Shown here: positions 35,731-45,024 of the stretch, one piece after another
Position numbering within the stretch: the stretch's first letter is position 1
Layout of the letters: every line of letters starts with the position of its first letter
Assembly: GCA_030602565.1 (NCBI GenBank)
Contig: JAUVZL010000012.1
Coordinates: 1-55,148, forward strand
DNA: 55,148 nt
Direction: 5' to 3'
From: Candidatus Stahliibacteriota bacterium
Lineage (GTDB): Bacteria > Hydrothermota > Tepidihabitantia > SM23-42
Made by a program: the position numbers and the translations under genes
The notes under the pieces: generated by a model
Seen by the model: only the letters and a program-made list of their open reading frames with translations
The model's database searches: none
Told to the model about the DNA's origin: nothing

Positions 35731-36528
35731 TCATACCCTTTTGCTTTCATCCATTATGTATTTAATAAACATCAAAGTTTCTGCAAGATCCTTGGCGTTT
35801 GCAGGTTGTTTAACAGATTCTTCTGGATTGGGGCGTCCTTCCCATGCTCGATCGATTAGTTCAATCCAATAAGGATTTAAATTTTTCTTCGCCCATTCGG
35901 CTCCTGCACGTTTCGATCCAACTGTCCCATTTTTTAAATCGTGTAGCATTCGGCAGTAGCTCAAAACAATAAACGTTTGGTAAAATCGATTATTGTATTT
36001 ATCAGGATCAGATATAATTTCTTTTCCCCATTCATTCAGAGTTTTAAAAATATCTTCACGCAATATTTCAGCATTTATTTTTTCAACTAGTGTTTTTGGC
36101 GAAGGACCTATCAAGGTAACACCTTTTTCGCGAACTGTCCATCGAACAACCGCTGTATTGCAGTGATCAGACTGTACAAGATGGCAGCTACCATTGTCTA
36201 AATACCAAAGCATTTTACCACGGTTAGAGCAATGTCGGAGTATCTTTTTAGGAAAATAAGATCCTTCCAGATGTTGAGTCCAAGAAGATCTGTTATTATA
36301 GATACGCTTATGCATAATCTGAAGTTTTTGGAGCTGTTCGTTTGTTATTACTTCCGCTGTAACGACGATAAAGTCAACATCGCTATGAATATCAAAATCA
36401 CCCACCGCAAAAGATCCTTGTAAGTAAATACCAACGAGATTTTTATTTAGGATTTCTTTAACGCTATCCACCAGTCCATGTAATATATTATTGAGCTCGG
36501 GATAGGGTGTCGGCAAAGTGTCTTTCAT
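35731..36528 (-). CDS. Nucleotidyltransferase of the AadA/DUF4111 type, 265 aa
   Basis: The N-terminal domain has the polymerase-beta-type signature G38-S39...D50-V-D52 (LQGSFAVGDFDIHSDVDFIV). An all-alpha C-terminal domain follows (AEWAKKNLNPYWIELIDRAW), as in aminoglycoside adenylyltransferases. It may modify an antibiotic or another small molecule; resistance cannot be claimed from this. ATG start. It stands alone between repeat-filled gaps. The gap 36529-36809 contains repeat modules and no gene. Confidence 0.85.
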   Translation of the reverse strand: MKDTLPTPYPELNNILHGLVDSVKEILNKNLVGIYLQGSFAVGDFDIHSDVDFIVVTAEVITNEQLQKLQIMHKRIYNNRSSWTQHLEGSYFPKKILRHCSNRGKMLWYLDNGSCHLVQSDHCNTAVVRWTVREKGVTLIGPSPKTLVEKINAEILREDIFKTLNEWGKEIISDPDKYNNRFYQTFIVLSYCRMLHDLKNGTVGSKRAGAEWAKKNLNPYWIELIDRAWEGRPNPEESVKQPANAKDLAETLMFIKYIMDESKRV

Positions 36529-36668
36529 TTCGACACCGCGTTATGGTTTTTCATAGCCCAAACAATTGTATTTGATGTGTGAACAAAACATAGTAGGTCG
36601 GTTTTTGGTTCCCAGCATCATCACTGTAATCTTTTTTTTATCACCGTAATCGTATTCCTTCAGGAATA

Positions 36669-36750
36669 ATTTTTTCATCTGCGAAGCAGTCATTTCTCCG
36701 TATCTCCGTTTCACCAAGTCTCCGATTCTTAGAAAAGGTTTAACCCCATT
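36669..36750. repeat. Dispersed intergenic module (GCGAAGCAGTCATTTCTCCG type)
   Basis: The same module occurs at 33866-33950 and 41249-41322, with shorter pieces at 48300-48353 and 49800-49863. It usually ends in a TTTGACCCCAT stretch. Confidence 0.7.
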
Positions 36751-36809
36751 TGTTCACGAGATGATTTGACCATATCTATCTTGTCCGATCTTGTGAGACT
36801 TTAGTTTTT

Positions 36810-38606
36810 TTATTTAATCAATATAATCTTCTTTTGTAATTTCGTTCTCCGGGATTGCAGAGAAATAAAATAGATACCAAGAGGGACTTCTTTGCCATTG
36901 TTGTCTTTCCTATCCCAGTATATCTTGAGTTTACCGCCGCCTTTAATTTTAAATAAATCCTTAACCAATTTACCAGTATTATCAAATATCCTTATTTTTG
37001 TATCTTCATTCTTAGCCGTCTTAATACTTATCCATATTCTGTCGCGTGTTGGAGTTGGAAAAATTTTGAGTCCGGGAATTTCCGTAGAAACATTGTTATG
37101 CTCAGAAACCGCAACGATTGGTAAAATTGTAAAACTTGCTGGAGTAATTGCAACTGCAGTATCGGTTGCAGTAGTCGCAGTATATCTTATATAGCAATTG
37201 TCTGACCCAACACAAGTTGTTGGAATTTGCCATTGATACCGTCCGTTATTAAAATAACCTGAGACAATTAAAGACCAGGGACCAGATGGACCACTTGTTG
37301 AAAGTTCAAGTTTAATTGTTGCAATACTGCCCTGCGGTACACCGCAAGTCCAGTGAATAAAATGGACTGAACCTTTGTAAAACTTTTCACCAGCGCGCGG
37401 ATAAATCGGAAATACAAAGAGACTCTCAGACACGGATGTTTCTTTAAAGAAACGCAAATGATTTATTCCGTTGGCTTCCTTGGCAACGAGAGCAATATCA
37501 GGATAACCATTATGATCAGCATCACCACCGACTCTGAAAGCACTGCGATAACCTGGACTCGGTGTATAAAATGTTGTCGCTTGGGTCCAATTACCTGTGC
37601 CATTACCGAGCCATACCGTTACAGTGCTATTACCAAATGCAGATACATCCATAAAACCATCTATATTCATATCATATAGCTGCGTTGACTCGTAAGGTCC
37701 GCTGTCAGGGAGATTACCAGAAAAATCCTGCCAAGTATTGTTTCCCTGCCATTTCCAGACTTCAATGCCACCATTAGCGTTAATAAATGCAAATTCTTGG
37801 TTGCCATCGTTATCTATATCACACAAAGAAGGTCCTCTTCTTCCATTACTTCCTCCCCATGGCAAATTGCCGTCAACAAGGTTAAAATTGCCATTTCCAT
37901 CGCCAAGATAGATACTGCCGTATTGATGCCCCGCAGCAAAATCAGCAAACCCATCACCATTCACATCACCAAATAGAAAATCCATCCTGGACATTCCCCC
38001 TAGAAAACCAAAGCACTGATGCCACGTTCCATCACCATGATTGATAAAAATATGTACGCCATCATCTCCACCAAAAGAGTTGCCACCCAAATCCAAAAAG
38101 CCGTCGTTATTTATGTCCGCAAAGTCGGTGCAAAACATTCCCCAGGGGTTAGGGTCGCCTATAGAAATTCCATCGTCCCAGGGAGTCCAGTTCTGACCAG
38201 TGCCATCACCCAATGCTGCTTCAATGATTGAATCACCGAAATCTGTGCCTGAATAATTGTGATGCATACCATAACCAATATCCATAAATCCATCATTATT
38301 TATATCACCAATGGCAATCCCGCCATAACCAAAACTACCATTCTGATAAACGTTCCACACGCCCTGGCCATTACCAAACCAGACCATTACACCATGTTCT
38401 TGTGTATTTATATAGGGCGATCCATGGTCGCCAATAGAGAGTATATCAATGTTGCCATCGGCATTAATGTCCACCATTTCAAGTTCTGTTCTACCGCTTT
38501 CGAGTTGTGGATTCTCAAGACCTTGCGATGATTCTACATAATCGAGTGCGTAAACAAATCCATAGGTCAGGGAAAAAAAGCACACAAAAAGCAAAAGTCT
38601 ACTCAT
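36810..38606 (-). CDS. Secreted FG-GAP/VCBS-repeat protein with C-terminal sorting domain, 598 aa
   Basis: Signal peptide (LLLFVCFFSLTYGFVYA), then at least seven FG-GAP-like units with calcium-type loops: VDINADGNIDILSIG, GDINNDGFMDIGYG, ADINNDGFLDLGG, GDVNGDGFADFAAG, CDIDNDGNQEFAF, YDMNIDGFMDVSA, GDADHNGYPDIALV. They form an integrin-like beta-propeller. The C-terminus has the FlgD-like module (IFPTPTRDRIWI, IYFISLQSRRTKLQKKIILIK-like). ATG 38606 has GAAAGGAGG upstream. It is probably on the cell surface and may bind a ligand. Confidence 0.88.
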   Translation of the reverse strand: MSRLLLFVCFFSLTYGFVYALDYVESSQGLENPQLESGRTELEMVDINADGNIDILSIGDHGSPYINTQEHGVMVWFGNGQGVWNVYQNGSFGYGGIAIGDINNDGFMDIGYGMHHNYSGTDFGDSIIEAALGDGTGQNWTPWDDGISIGDPNPWGMFCTDFADINNDGFLDLGGNSFGGDDGVHIFINHGDGTWHQCFGFLGGMSRMDFLFGDVNGDGFADFAAGHQYGSIYLGDGNGNFNLVDGNLPWGGSNGRRGPSLCDIDNDGNQEFAFINANGGIEVWKWQGNNTWQDFSGNLPDSGPYESTQLYDMNIDGFMDVSAFGNSTVTVWLGNGTGNWTQATTFYTPSPGYRSAFRVGGDADHNGYPDIALVAKEANGINHLRFFKETSVSESLFVFPIYPRAGEKFYKGSVHFIHWTCGVPQGSIATIKLELSTSGPSGPWSLIVSGYFNNGRYQWQIPTTCVGSDNCYIRYTATTATDTAVAITPASFTILPIVAVSEHNNVSTEIPGLKIFPTPTRDRIWISIKTAKNEDTKIRIFDNTGKLVKDLFKIKGGGKLKIYWDRKDNNGKEVPLGIYFISLQSRRTKLQKKIILIK

Positions 38607-38651
38607 CTTTCCTCCTTTCAAGAGAATTACATTAAAAATTGGCTCTTAACC

Positions 38652-38679
38652 ATTATAACCACTCATGACATCTCGTCAA
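38652..38679 (-). promoter_or_regulatory. Promoter of the FG-GAP protein gene
   Basis: Minus strand: TTGACG (38674-38679), 16 nt, TATAAT (38652-38657). The 325-bp gap up to 38931 otherwise holds only repeat modules (e.g. GCTGCAATTTTTTCATAAG) and no gene. Confidence 0.75.
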
Positions 38680-38931
38680 TGTTATTGTATTGCTCAAAAT
38701 AATTCTTACAACAAAAGTTCGGTTGCATTTAATTTAACAAGAAGATAATGACCGTCTTTTCTTTTTGTCAGTTTCATTTTTAGCTCCGTATATTTACTGG
38801 CTGCAATTTTTTCATAAGAGATGCCATTTTTTTCTTTTGTAGCATTTGTCAAGTGCCTGCCCTCGTGAAACTTGTAAGTATTTCATTGGGGTCGAGATTT
38901 GACCCCATTCCTTGTATCCCTTGCATTTGGC

Positions 38932-40815
38932 CTATATTATCTGCCGTACTCGCTTCAGGATTTCTGCTTCTCTTTTTTCAACAAATTCCGTATAGTTCTT
39001 AACATTCCAGCTATTAGGCTTGTCTGGAATTGATGCCAGGTGTAATTCCTCATCTGTCTCATCCGCAATCCATTTAGCATAAGGAGTATCGCTTTTTCGC
39101 TTGTTTGCATGCGATGTTACTAATCGAATATTACCGATACGGTTAATCTGTGATTCATCATAACTATTTTCCTTAAGCTCTCTTTGTGAGAATATGTGAT
39201 CTTGCTCGGGGTAGTTCGCATCACTACTGGGGACAAAATCAATATCATAAGGGTATATCAAATACAGCACCAAATAACTCTCTGAATCTCGATAGCGAAT
39301 ATTCTCTAGTATCTCTTGATTTATTTCTGTTATCTTCGCCAATTTACGATACTCTTCATTAAGCAAACCTGCAGGAAACGTTTTGTGTGAAGGGTTGTCG
39401 ATAATATCTTTGTATACATTCAAGTATTTCTCAAAAGCTTCGATTGCGAAACTACAATCACCATCATTTATAATCCACTCGTTACTCCGTGCTGTAACTA
39501 CTTGCGCAGTAGACGATAATCCATGTTGCTTTTGGTTAAAAACATCTGCTATTTCCTTCTGGACGTTACCTTGGACGAGATATTTTGTGTAATCTTGGCT
39601 GATTCTGAAGAGGTATTTCTTCCTTGCTGTCCTAAGTAGTTCATCAGTACTTCCTCTGAAAACACCTCCTAATAGGGTATTGAGTAGCCAGTTTTTGATG
39701 GTTTTCTTATCTTCTGCCTCGAAGTCATCTCTAGATTTCTTGTCATTTCTCCATGCATAATATATGGTTGGAATCAGGGCATTCATACTCGGAAGGAGCT
39801 TCTTGTTTTTGATTCTGAATTCATCTCTTGCCAAATCCAACACAGATGCGATTGTTGCTTTTATCTTCTGCCAGTTATTTTCGATTTTCTCCGCAATTTC
39901 ACCGCCTTTCGCACCCGTGAAAGTCTTTATATCGTATTTTACACGAGCACCTATGAGTACAAGTGAGGTTTTTAGCAAGAAGTCAACACTGAATTCGAAT
40001 TGATCATTGGCATTTAAGGTCTCAAGAAATTTAGGAAATTCTTTCTCGGCTTCGATGGTTTTCCACTGTAATTTAATAAAGGAAAAAAGCAAATCAGATT
40101 TGCTTAGTTTCGTTCCGCCTGAATTTACCCTAACAAATATGTCAAATATTCTCTCATAGTCTGTTTCAGTCTCATCATAAGATGACAACCGCCTGTCCGA
40201 TATCAATGCATTCTTCAGTCGTTCGAGATTATTCTCAATCTCCCCCTCGAATGCTTGATCAATTTTGGACGATGCCATTATATCATTCTTGACATTAGCA
40301 ACAAGTACGCCTTTTTTATGAAACCTGTTGACCATATCTTTCACTTTCACCCACAACGTATCCACGTTTTTTGGTGGTTCCTTCTTGAAAAATTTGAATT
40401 CATACAACAACCCTTCTTCGTCCTCCTCTTTACCGCTCAGCAAGTCGAAATAAAGCTCTTTGCCTTCGTAAATACCACTCGTTGCAAGATAGAGTGCTTG
40501 GAGTCTCTGTTGGCCATCAAGTACTAAAATAACATTGTCTCTGGTCGTAGCGTCTTCCAGCCCTAGTTTTTCAATGTTGAAGTCTTTGCTATATTTCCTG
40601 TAATAGTTTTGGAAAAATTTTCTCCTTCTTGCAACATGACTCTTGGTTATCCAAAACAAAAAAGTACCAATTGGATATCCCCTAAGAAGAGAGTCGAATA
40701 GCCTGATTACTTGCTCATCTCTCCAAACAAACGGTCGTTGAATGTGCGGGAGGAAATACTTGCTGTTGATTTCCTCAATTATATCTGATATATGATAATC
40801 TCTATATTCTCCCAT
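38932..40815 (-). CDS. GmrSD-like DUF262/DUF1524 protein, 627 aa
   Basis: The N-terminal DUF262 has FLPHIQRPFVWRDEQVIRLFDSL, GYPIGTFLFW and the nucleotide-hydrolysing LDGQQRLQALY motif. The C-terminal DUF1524 carries an HNH-like nuclease: EQDHIFSQRE, then NRIGNIRLVTSHANKRKSD. This joins both halves of the GmrSD type IV restriction system, which attacks modified phage DNA; other members have other roles. ATG 40815 is used (AGGAGG 7 nt upstream). A promoter-like pair (TTGACT 40958-40963, TACCAT 40936-40941) leaves a ~115-nt leader. Confidence 0.9.
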   Translation of the reverse strand: MGEYRDYHISDIIEEINSKYFLPHIQRPFVWRDEQVIRLFDSLLRGYPIGTFLFWITKSHVARRRKFFQNYYRKYSKDFNIEKLGLEDATTRDNVILVLDGQQRLQALYLATSGIYEGKELYFDLLSGKEEDEEGLLYEFKFFKKEPPKNVDTLWVKVKDMVNRFHKKGVLVANVKNDIMASSKIDQAFEGEIENNLERLKNALISDRRLSSYDETETDYERIFDIFVRVNSGGTKLSKSDLLFSFIKLQWKTIEAEKEFPKFLETLNANDQFEFSVDFLLKTSLVLIGARVKYDIKTFTGAKGGEIAEKIENNWQKIKATIASVLDLARDEFRIKNKKLLPSMNALIPTIYYAWRNDKKSRDDFEAEDKKTIKNWLLNTLLGGVFRGSTDELLRTARKKYLFRISQDYTKYLVQGNVQKEIADVFNQKQHGLSSTAQVVTARSNEWIINDGDCSFAIEAFEKYLNVYKDIIDNPSHKTFPAGLLNEEYRKLAKITEINQEILENIRYRDSESYLVLYLIYPYDIDFVPSSDANYPEQDHIFSQRELKENSYDESQINRIGNIRLVTSHANKRKSDTPYAKWIADETDEELHLASIPDKPNSWNVKNYTEFVEKREAEILKRVRQII

Positions 40816-41042
40816 GCAAATCCTCCTCTTTAACAATTAGCTGTTATGTGTCAGTCGAAATGGCACAAATCCGTCCATTTCTTAACTTACACTCTTTAAG
40901 GTCGTACACTTTCGTATAGACCCCTTACCTGATAAATGGTATTTATCTACGAACCAAAGTCAAGTACTTTTTCTCAATATTTGAACCGCTGCAATTTATC
41001 ATAGGTGATGCCATATATATATACCACACTTCATCTTGTCTT

Positions 41043-41129
41043 TTATTGAACCACTTCGCAAACAATCCATGCAATTATTACAAGGATAATAATAATTATA
41101 CCCCAGCTCATTATTTCTCTGCGCTTCAT
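41043..41129 (-). CDS. 28-aa single-pass membrane peptide, copy 2
   Basis: Encodes the same MKRREIMSWG... peptide as 33614-33700, with the same GAGAAGGAAA site. It lies downstream of the GmrSD-like gene's promoter region. The identity of two copies 7.4 kb apart, in a window where other repeats have drifted, suggests recent duplication or selection. Confidence 0.65.
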   Translation of the reverse strand: MKRREIMSWGIIIIILVIIAWIVCEVVQ

Positions 41130-41147
41130 TTTCCTTCTCGCTTGTAC

Positions 41148-41175
41148 ATTATCCAAAATTTTGTCACAAAATCAA
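41148..41175 (-). promoter_or_regulatory. Promoter of the 28-aa peptide, copy 2
   Basis: Minus strand: TTGATT (41170-41175), 16 nt, GATAAT (41148-41153). Confidence 0.6.
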
Positions 41176-41219
41176 CCCCCGTCCCCTATTCTCTGTGTAA
41201 TTTTTTTTATCTGTGCCTG

Positions 41220-41322
41220 CCCCGTTAATTGTCAAATGTACGGGGTAATCATCTGCGAAGCAGTCATTTCTCCATGTCTCCGTTTCCCCAAGTCTCCGAT
41301 TCTTAGGAAAGGCTTGACCCCA
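41220..41322. repeat. Dispersed repeats in the 365-bp gap
   Basis: CCCCGT/ACGGGG (41220-41245), then the CGAAGCAGTCATTTCTCC module (41249-41322). The rest of the gap 41130-41494 has more GGGGTCA-type pieces and no gene. Confidence 0.6.
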
Positions 41323-41494
41323 CGGTTTTTCCTCTCTTTCACCGTTTCACCCTCGCTTCGTTTCATCGAAGATTTGTCAAGTTTCGAGCCTGTCCTGAGC
41401 GGAGTCGAGGGGATTTGACCCCATATCTTGCATTTAGATTTGCCTGCTCTCGTGTAACGGAGACCCCATATCTCTTCCTGTAAGTTTATGCCTT

Positions 41495-42031
41495 TCATTC
41501 TCGTGATAGGCTTTTGAAATCATCCTGCTGGTAATATGACAACAGATCTTCCCATTGCTCCTGTGTCAGTCCCTGAGGATATCGACAATAAAGTCTAAGT
41601 TGTTTTAAATCATTATCAGTAAGTGAAGACGAGAAATCCACTTTCGGGTCACTGGTGCGAAAGGCAATAAAAGTTAATGGTATTAACGCACCAAAGGCAA
41701 TACTCCACCATAAATCTCCGCTCGCAATTCCTGAAACTACAATAGTGCCGTCAATAAGCGTCAAAAGTACGGTTGCCCATGCTTTTTGGCCTTTAAGGCT
41801 ATATCCCTTAACATATACATTCTTGACTTCTGAAAAAGGTACCTGGAATATTGTCCCCCCCCAGTTAAAGAAAAGTGTTGTATCAGTAACTGTAATCAAC
41901 TCTCCAACGTATCGAGTATCGTTATTGAGCGTGAGTATGGCGGTTTCTCCCGATGCCTTTAGAATTCTAACTGAACTGGTGCAAGTACAATAGATAATTA
42001 CACACAACATCATCGAAATAGTCTTCTTCAT
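41495..42031 (-). CDS. Membrane-attached protein of unknown function, 178 aa
   Basis: A lipoprotein-like start (MLCVIIYCTCTSS) precedes a beta-rich domain with GETAILTLNNDTRYVGELI, an Sm-like or DUF-type pattern that often senses or tethers. A later hydrophobic hairpin (ATVLLTLIDGTIVVSGIASG) may sit in the membrane. The ATG overlaps the upstream lipoprotein gene by 4 bp, so they form a pair. Confidence 0.65.
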   Translation of the reverse strand: MKKTISMMLCVIIYCTCTSSVRILKASGETAILTLNNDTRYVGELITVTDTTLFFNWGGTIFQVPFSEVKNVYVKGYSLKGQKAWATVLLTLIDGTIVVSGIASGDLWWSIAFGALIPLTFIAFRTSDPKVDFSSSLTDNDLKQLRLYCRYPQGLTQEQWEDLLSYYQQDDFKSLSRE

Positions 42032-43614
42032 TTGTTGACTCCTTTGCCGAAGTTTTTTGACTCAAAGAATTCCTTTTTAAAGCGATGTTTTTTTGCGATC
42101 CAGAGCTGGGCTGTTTTTTTGATTGTTTCGTCGTTGAGATTAAATACCACATCTCCCATATCTTTTTGTATTTGCACTAGCCATTCTTTGCGCAGCCATT
42201 CGATATAGAAACCCCTGGATTTCAAAAAGTAAGTGCGCCGGCGTTCCTCTGGTAAATGATCAACCTTGAATTTCAGGTTATAACTATCGCCTGGATAAGT
42301 AATCAAATATTGTTTATCCCTTTTCTTAATGAAATCAACATAATTGCATTTTCTGTCAGCATTTAAATCAATAATTTCGTCACATTCAACTGTTCTTGTT
42401 TCGTGATTATTATTTTGATCAAAACTCACGCCAATCCAATCAATAACTAAGTTGTCGGGCAAGAAAGTAAAACGTAATCTGGCAGTATCACCATCTGGAA
42501 CCGGTAATTCTACAGCAACCTGACGCCACGATATTGGACCCGTATCTCTTATCCAAGCTGCTTCCTTGAATTTATCGCCGTCAAACAGCTGGATACGGAG
42601 ACCAAAGTGTTTTTTATACCATTTACTTAAGCGCCATGCGTAAAATATGTTTGAAGTTTTGGAACCTAACCAATTAAGCGCTCTAATGCCCTGTGACCGT
42701 AATATTACATCGTAAAACAGTATAGTATTTAGTAATGTATTTCTTAATCGGAAGGCGACATACATCTTCTGTGATCCTTCAGGAATATGCACCTTTATAT
42801 CAACCCAATCCCGTATGACTACACCTGTCAGTTTTTTAACAACAAACGAATCGCTTTGATACCAATGATCGTCTCTTGAAGAAATGAGCTCGGTAACTTC
42901 ATCTCCCGCTTTGCTCTTTGCCTCGAGTATTCTACTTTCTTTTCCGAATAACACGATGTCGCGTCTTTCAGTTGGAAATGGCTCATAGTCTTCTGGATGA
43001 TCAACTGTCATAATAGCAAGATAATTAATATAATGTGTTTCAAATGCCTCATTGGTAACCTTTATCATATATTTTCCATTGATAATCTCGCCAAAGTCAA
43101 GCCGGTCCAGATCATCTGATTCTAATCTTTCAGTAACACTATAACTGAAAGTCTCTGCTTCTAACGAATAATACTCACCATCAAAAGAATAGATGGTGGG
43201 GCAGGAACCAAAAATTGCCACAAAGAGTGCAGCACCGGTGAGTGCTGAAACTACAGCCACAGGGGGAATACTTACGAGGCACGGACCTCCCTGAATATTC
43301 TTTTTATAATATTCCAAAAATGCAACGCTATCCATCAAGACACGTTGAACCATTGAAATATCGTTGCGCGTTAAGTTGTATTTCATACCCCAACCTACAA
43401 CCATATCTCTTGTTGCTTCAAAACCTTCCTCAAAAACAATAACAGAGCCGTCATGCAAATGGACTTTGGTAGGTAATTCAGTAACAAATGTTACATTTTC
43501 CTTAATTTCATCTTTGCTGAGGAATTCAACTTTTGTAGGCTTGAATATACATGAGGTCAGCAACACAAAAAGCAGGATAGCAAAAAACTTATACATACGA
43601 TATCCCATCTTCAT
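42028..43614 (-). CDS. Large lipoprotein of unknown function, 528 aa
   Basis: The lipobox LLTSCIF (Cys ~17-22) follows a short signal. The body includes a hydrophobic segment (SIPPVAVVSALTGAALFVAI) and the block CPTIYSFDGEYYSLEAETFS, which resembles surface or matrix proteins of Bacteroidetes, though not a named domain. The ATG at 43614 has AAAAAGGAG upstream. A TTGATT-N17-TATAAT promoter lies ~108 nt upstream. It is first in a two-gene operon. Confidence 0.7.
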   Translation of the reverse strand: MKMGYRMYKFFAILLFVLLTSCIFKPTKVEFLSKDEIKENVTFVTELPTKVHLHDGSVIVFEEGFEATRDMVVGWGMKYNLTRNDISMVQRVLMDSVAFLEYYKKNIQGGPCLVSIPPVAVVSALTGAALFVAIFGSCPTIYSFDGEYYSLEAETFSYSVTERLESDDLDRLDFGEIINGKYMIKVTNEAFETHYINYLAIMTVDHPEDYEPFPTERRDIVLFGKESRILEAKSKAGDEVTELISSRDDHWYQSDSFVVKKLTGVVIRDWVDIKVHIPEGSQKMYVAFRLRNTLLNTILFYDVILRSQGIRALNWLGSKTSNIFYAWRLSKWYKKHFGLRIQLFDGDKFKEAAWIRDTGPISWRQVAVELPVPDGDTARLRFTFLPDNLVIDWIGVSFDQNNNHETRTVECDEIIDLNADRKCNYVDFIKKRDKQYLITYPGDSYNLKFKVDHLPEERRRTYFLKSRGFYIEWLRKEWLVQIQKDMGDVVFNLNDETIKKTAQLWIAKKHRFKKEFFESKNFGKGVNK

Positions 43615-43721
43615 TTATTTCTCCTTTTTGTTGTCATACATCCAAAATTGGAAAAATTTGCAATTTTTTTAATAGCAACTCATCAGGATTATACACCTTC
43701 ATTTAAACTCTAACCTGATAA

Positions 43722-43750
43722 ATTATATGCCGTCTTCGTTCCAAAATCAA
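43722..43750 (-). promoter_or_regulatory. Promoter of the lipoprotein pair
   Basis: Minus strand: TTGATT (43745-43750), 17 nt, TATAAT (43722-43727). The leader TTTATCAGGTTAG shares sequence with the GmrSD-like gene's leader at ~40930. Confidence 0.65.
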
Positions 43751-43881
43751 GTGGTTGTACAGGGAGTTTTGGATTTGAGCGCTGCAATTTTTTCATTGGT
43801 GATGCCATTTGCTTATTTGCTTTTTTTGTAACATCTATCACAAAATCAACCCCCGTCCCCTATTTTCCAATAACGCATAGT

Positions 43882-44259
43882 TCAATTAGGTTGCATCTCA
43901 ATTATCCTAAGACCTATACGCGTTTCCGGATAATTCATGAAACCATGATGTTCTATCGTATAATTCTTCCATACAAGTGGTTCCTCCGAGTTAAGGATAA
44001 TCCTTTCTACACCTTCGGGTGTTTGCATTTCAAGATCAAATTCATAAACAGTCCAATCGTGTATAGATATGGATACTTCCCTGATACATGTCACAGTTAC
44101 CGTTAAATGCTCGCTCACAACATAAGGATTATTGGGAGATAACACAATTTCGACATCAACAGGGTCGTCACTTATATTCCGCAATCTCAGAGAGTTTGAG
44201 CAAGACATCCCAATTAAGATACATGATAAGAGTGCGAAATCGACATGAAGTCTATTCAT
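43882..44259 (-). CDS. Small lipoprotein of unknown function, 125 aa
   Basis: A signal peptide with lipobox (LIGMSCSNS) starts at ATG 44259. The mature part resembles a beta-sandwich (PVDVEIVLSPNNPYVVSEHLTVTVTC). No recognised domain. No clear ribosome site; longer in-frame starts exist. Confidence 0.6.
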   Translation of the reverse strand: MNRLHVDFALLSCILIGMSCSNSLRLRNISDDPVDVEIVLSPNNPYVVSEHLTVTVTCIREVSISIHDWTVYEFDLEMQTPEGVERIILNSEEPLVWKNYTIEHHGFMNYPETRIGLRIIEMQPN

Positions 44260-44424
44260 ACTTCTATACATTGTCCCTAATATGTCGCCAGTGTCAAGAT
44301 GAATACCTATGCGCCACATTTATCCCATAGAATGGAATTCAATGTGACTCCAATATACATATACTCCGTTACTCAAAAATGGTTTGACCCCATATACCCA
44401 CGTGAATTATCTCCATATGTCATG

Positions 44425-44796
44425 TTACTCTGTTTCTTTCTGTTCGCTACGCAATCCAGAGGAACCAAAATCTAATTTTTTGAGAATCTTTATTGTTTTT
44501 TCCACCTGGTCATCTCTAACCATCAATCTCATCGGATCTGCCCAAAGACGTACATTAGAATAGTCACCTTTGAGATAATATTCAATACCTGCATCATCCA
44601 GAAGAGATTTAATGAATGCAATTTCACCTTGATTGAATGTAACAATAACTTCTTCAAATTTCGCATCTTTATGAGTTTGTTTCAATCTCGTCTTTTCTTT
44701 TCTCTCTTTAGGCAATTTATCGACTAACGGTACATCACAATCAGCACATACCGTAAAACCAGACCTGTATTCAGCTTTGCATTTAGGACAAAACAT
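44425..44796 (-). CDS. Zinc-ribbon protein with DUF2007-like domain, 123 aa
   Basis: Two CxxC pairs (C3-C6 and C18-C21 in CPKCKAEYRSGFTVCADCD) form a zinc ribbon. The C-terminal part (EVIVTFNQGEIAFIKSLLDDAGIEYYL ... MRLMVRDDQVEKTIKIL) matches DUF2007, thought to sense or signal. It follows a 38-aa small ORF. Confidence 0.85.
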   Translation of the reverse strand: MFCPKCKAEYRSGFTVCADCDVPLVDKLPKERKEKTRLKQTHKDAKFEEVIVTFNQGEIAFIKSLLDDAGIEYYLKGDYSNVRLWADPMRLMVRDDQVEKTIKILKKLDFGSSGLRSEQKETE

Positions 44797-44829
44797 ATCG
44801 TCTAAATTATCCTGAACTTTGTGAGGAAG

Positions 44830-44946
44830 TCAAGCCATTTCGGTAATTACCAAAATACCGAATATCAAACCTAGGCCCAAGTCAATATCGCTGAATTTCT
44901 TGCGTTGCCAACGGATTCGCACTATTTTTTCTTTTTTTACACGCAT
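44830..44946 (-). CDS. Possible 38-aa protein upstream of the zinc-ribbon gene
   Basis: Starts MRVKKEKIVRIRWQRKKFSD, then a hydrophobic end (LGLGLIFGILVITEMA). AAGGAAGG lies ~8 nt before the ATG. The basic N-terminus with a short hydrophobic stretch could make a membrane tail. It is 33 bp upstream of the zinc-ribbon gene. Not recognised. Confidence 0.5.
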   Translation of the reverse strand: MRVKKEKIVRIRWQRKKFSDIDLGLGLIFGILVITEMA

Positions 44947-45024
44947 GTTGCTCTACCTTCCTTTTATTCTTCAAACAAAGGGTCATTCCAGAAACTTCAA
45001 TCCCTGGTGACCATTTTCTATTCA

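Larger units (their letters stand above)
41008..41177. repeat. ~165-bp repeat carrying a 28-aa gene and promoter, copy 2
   Basis: Near-identical to 33585-33748. Confidence 0.85.

Noticed and set aside
35731-36528. Antibiotic-resistance gene
   Set aside because: The fold matches aminoglycoside nucleotidyltransferases, but the substrate cannot be assigned from sequence.
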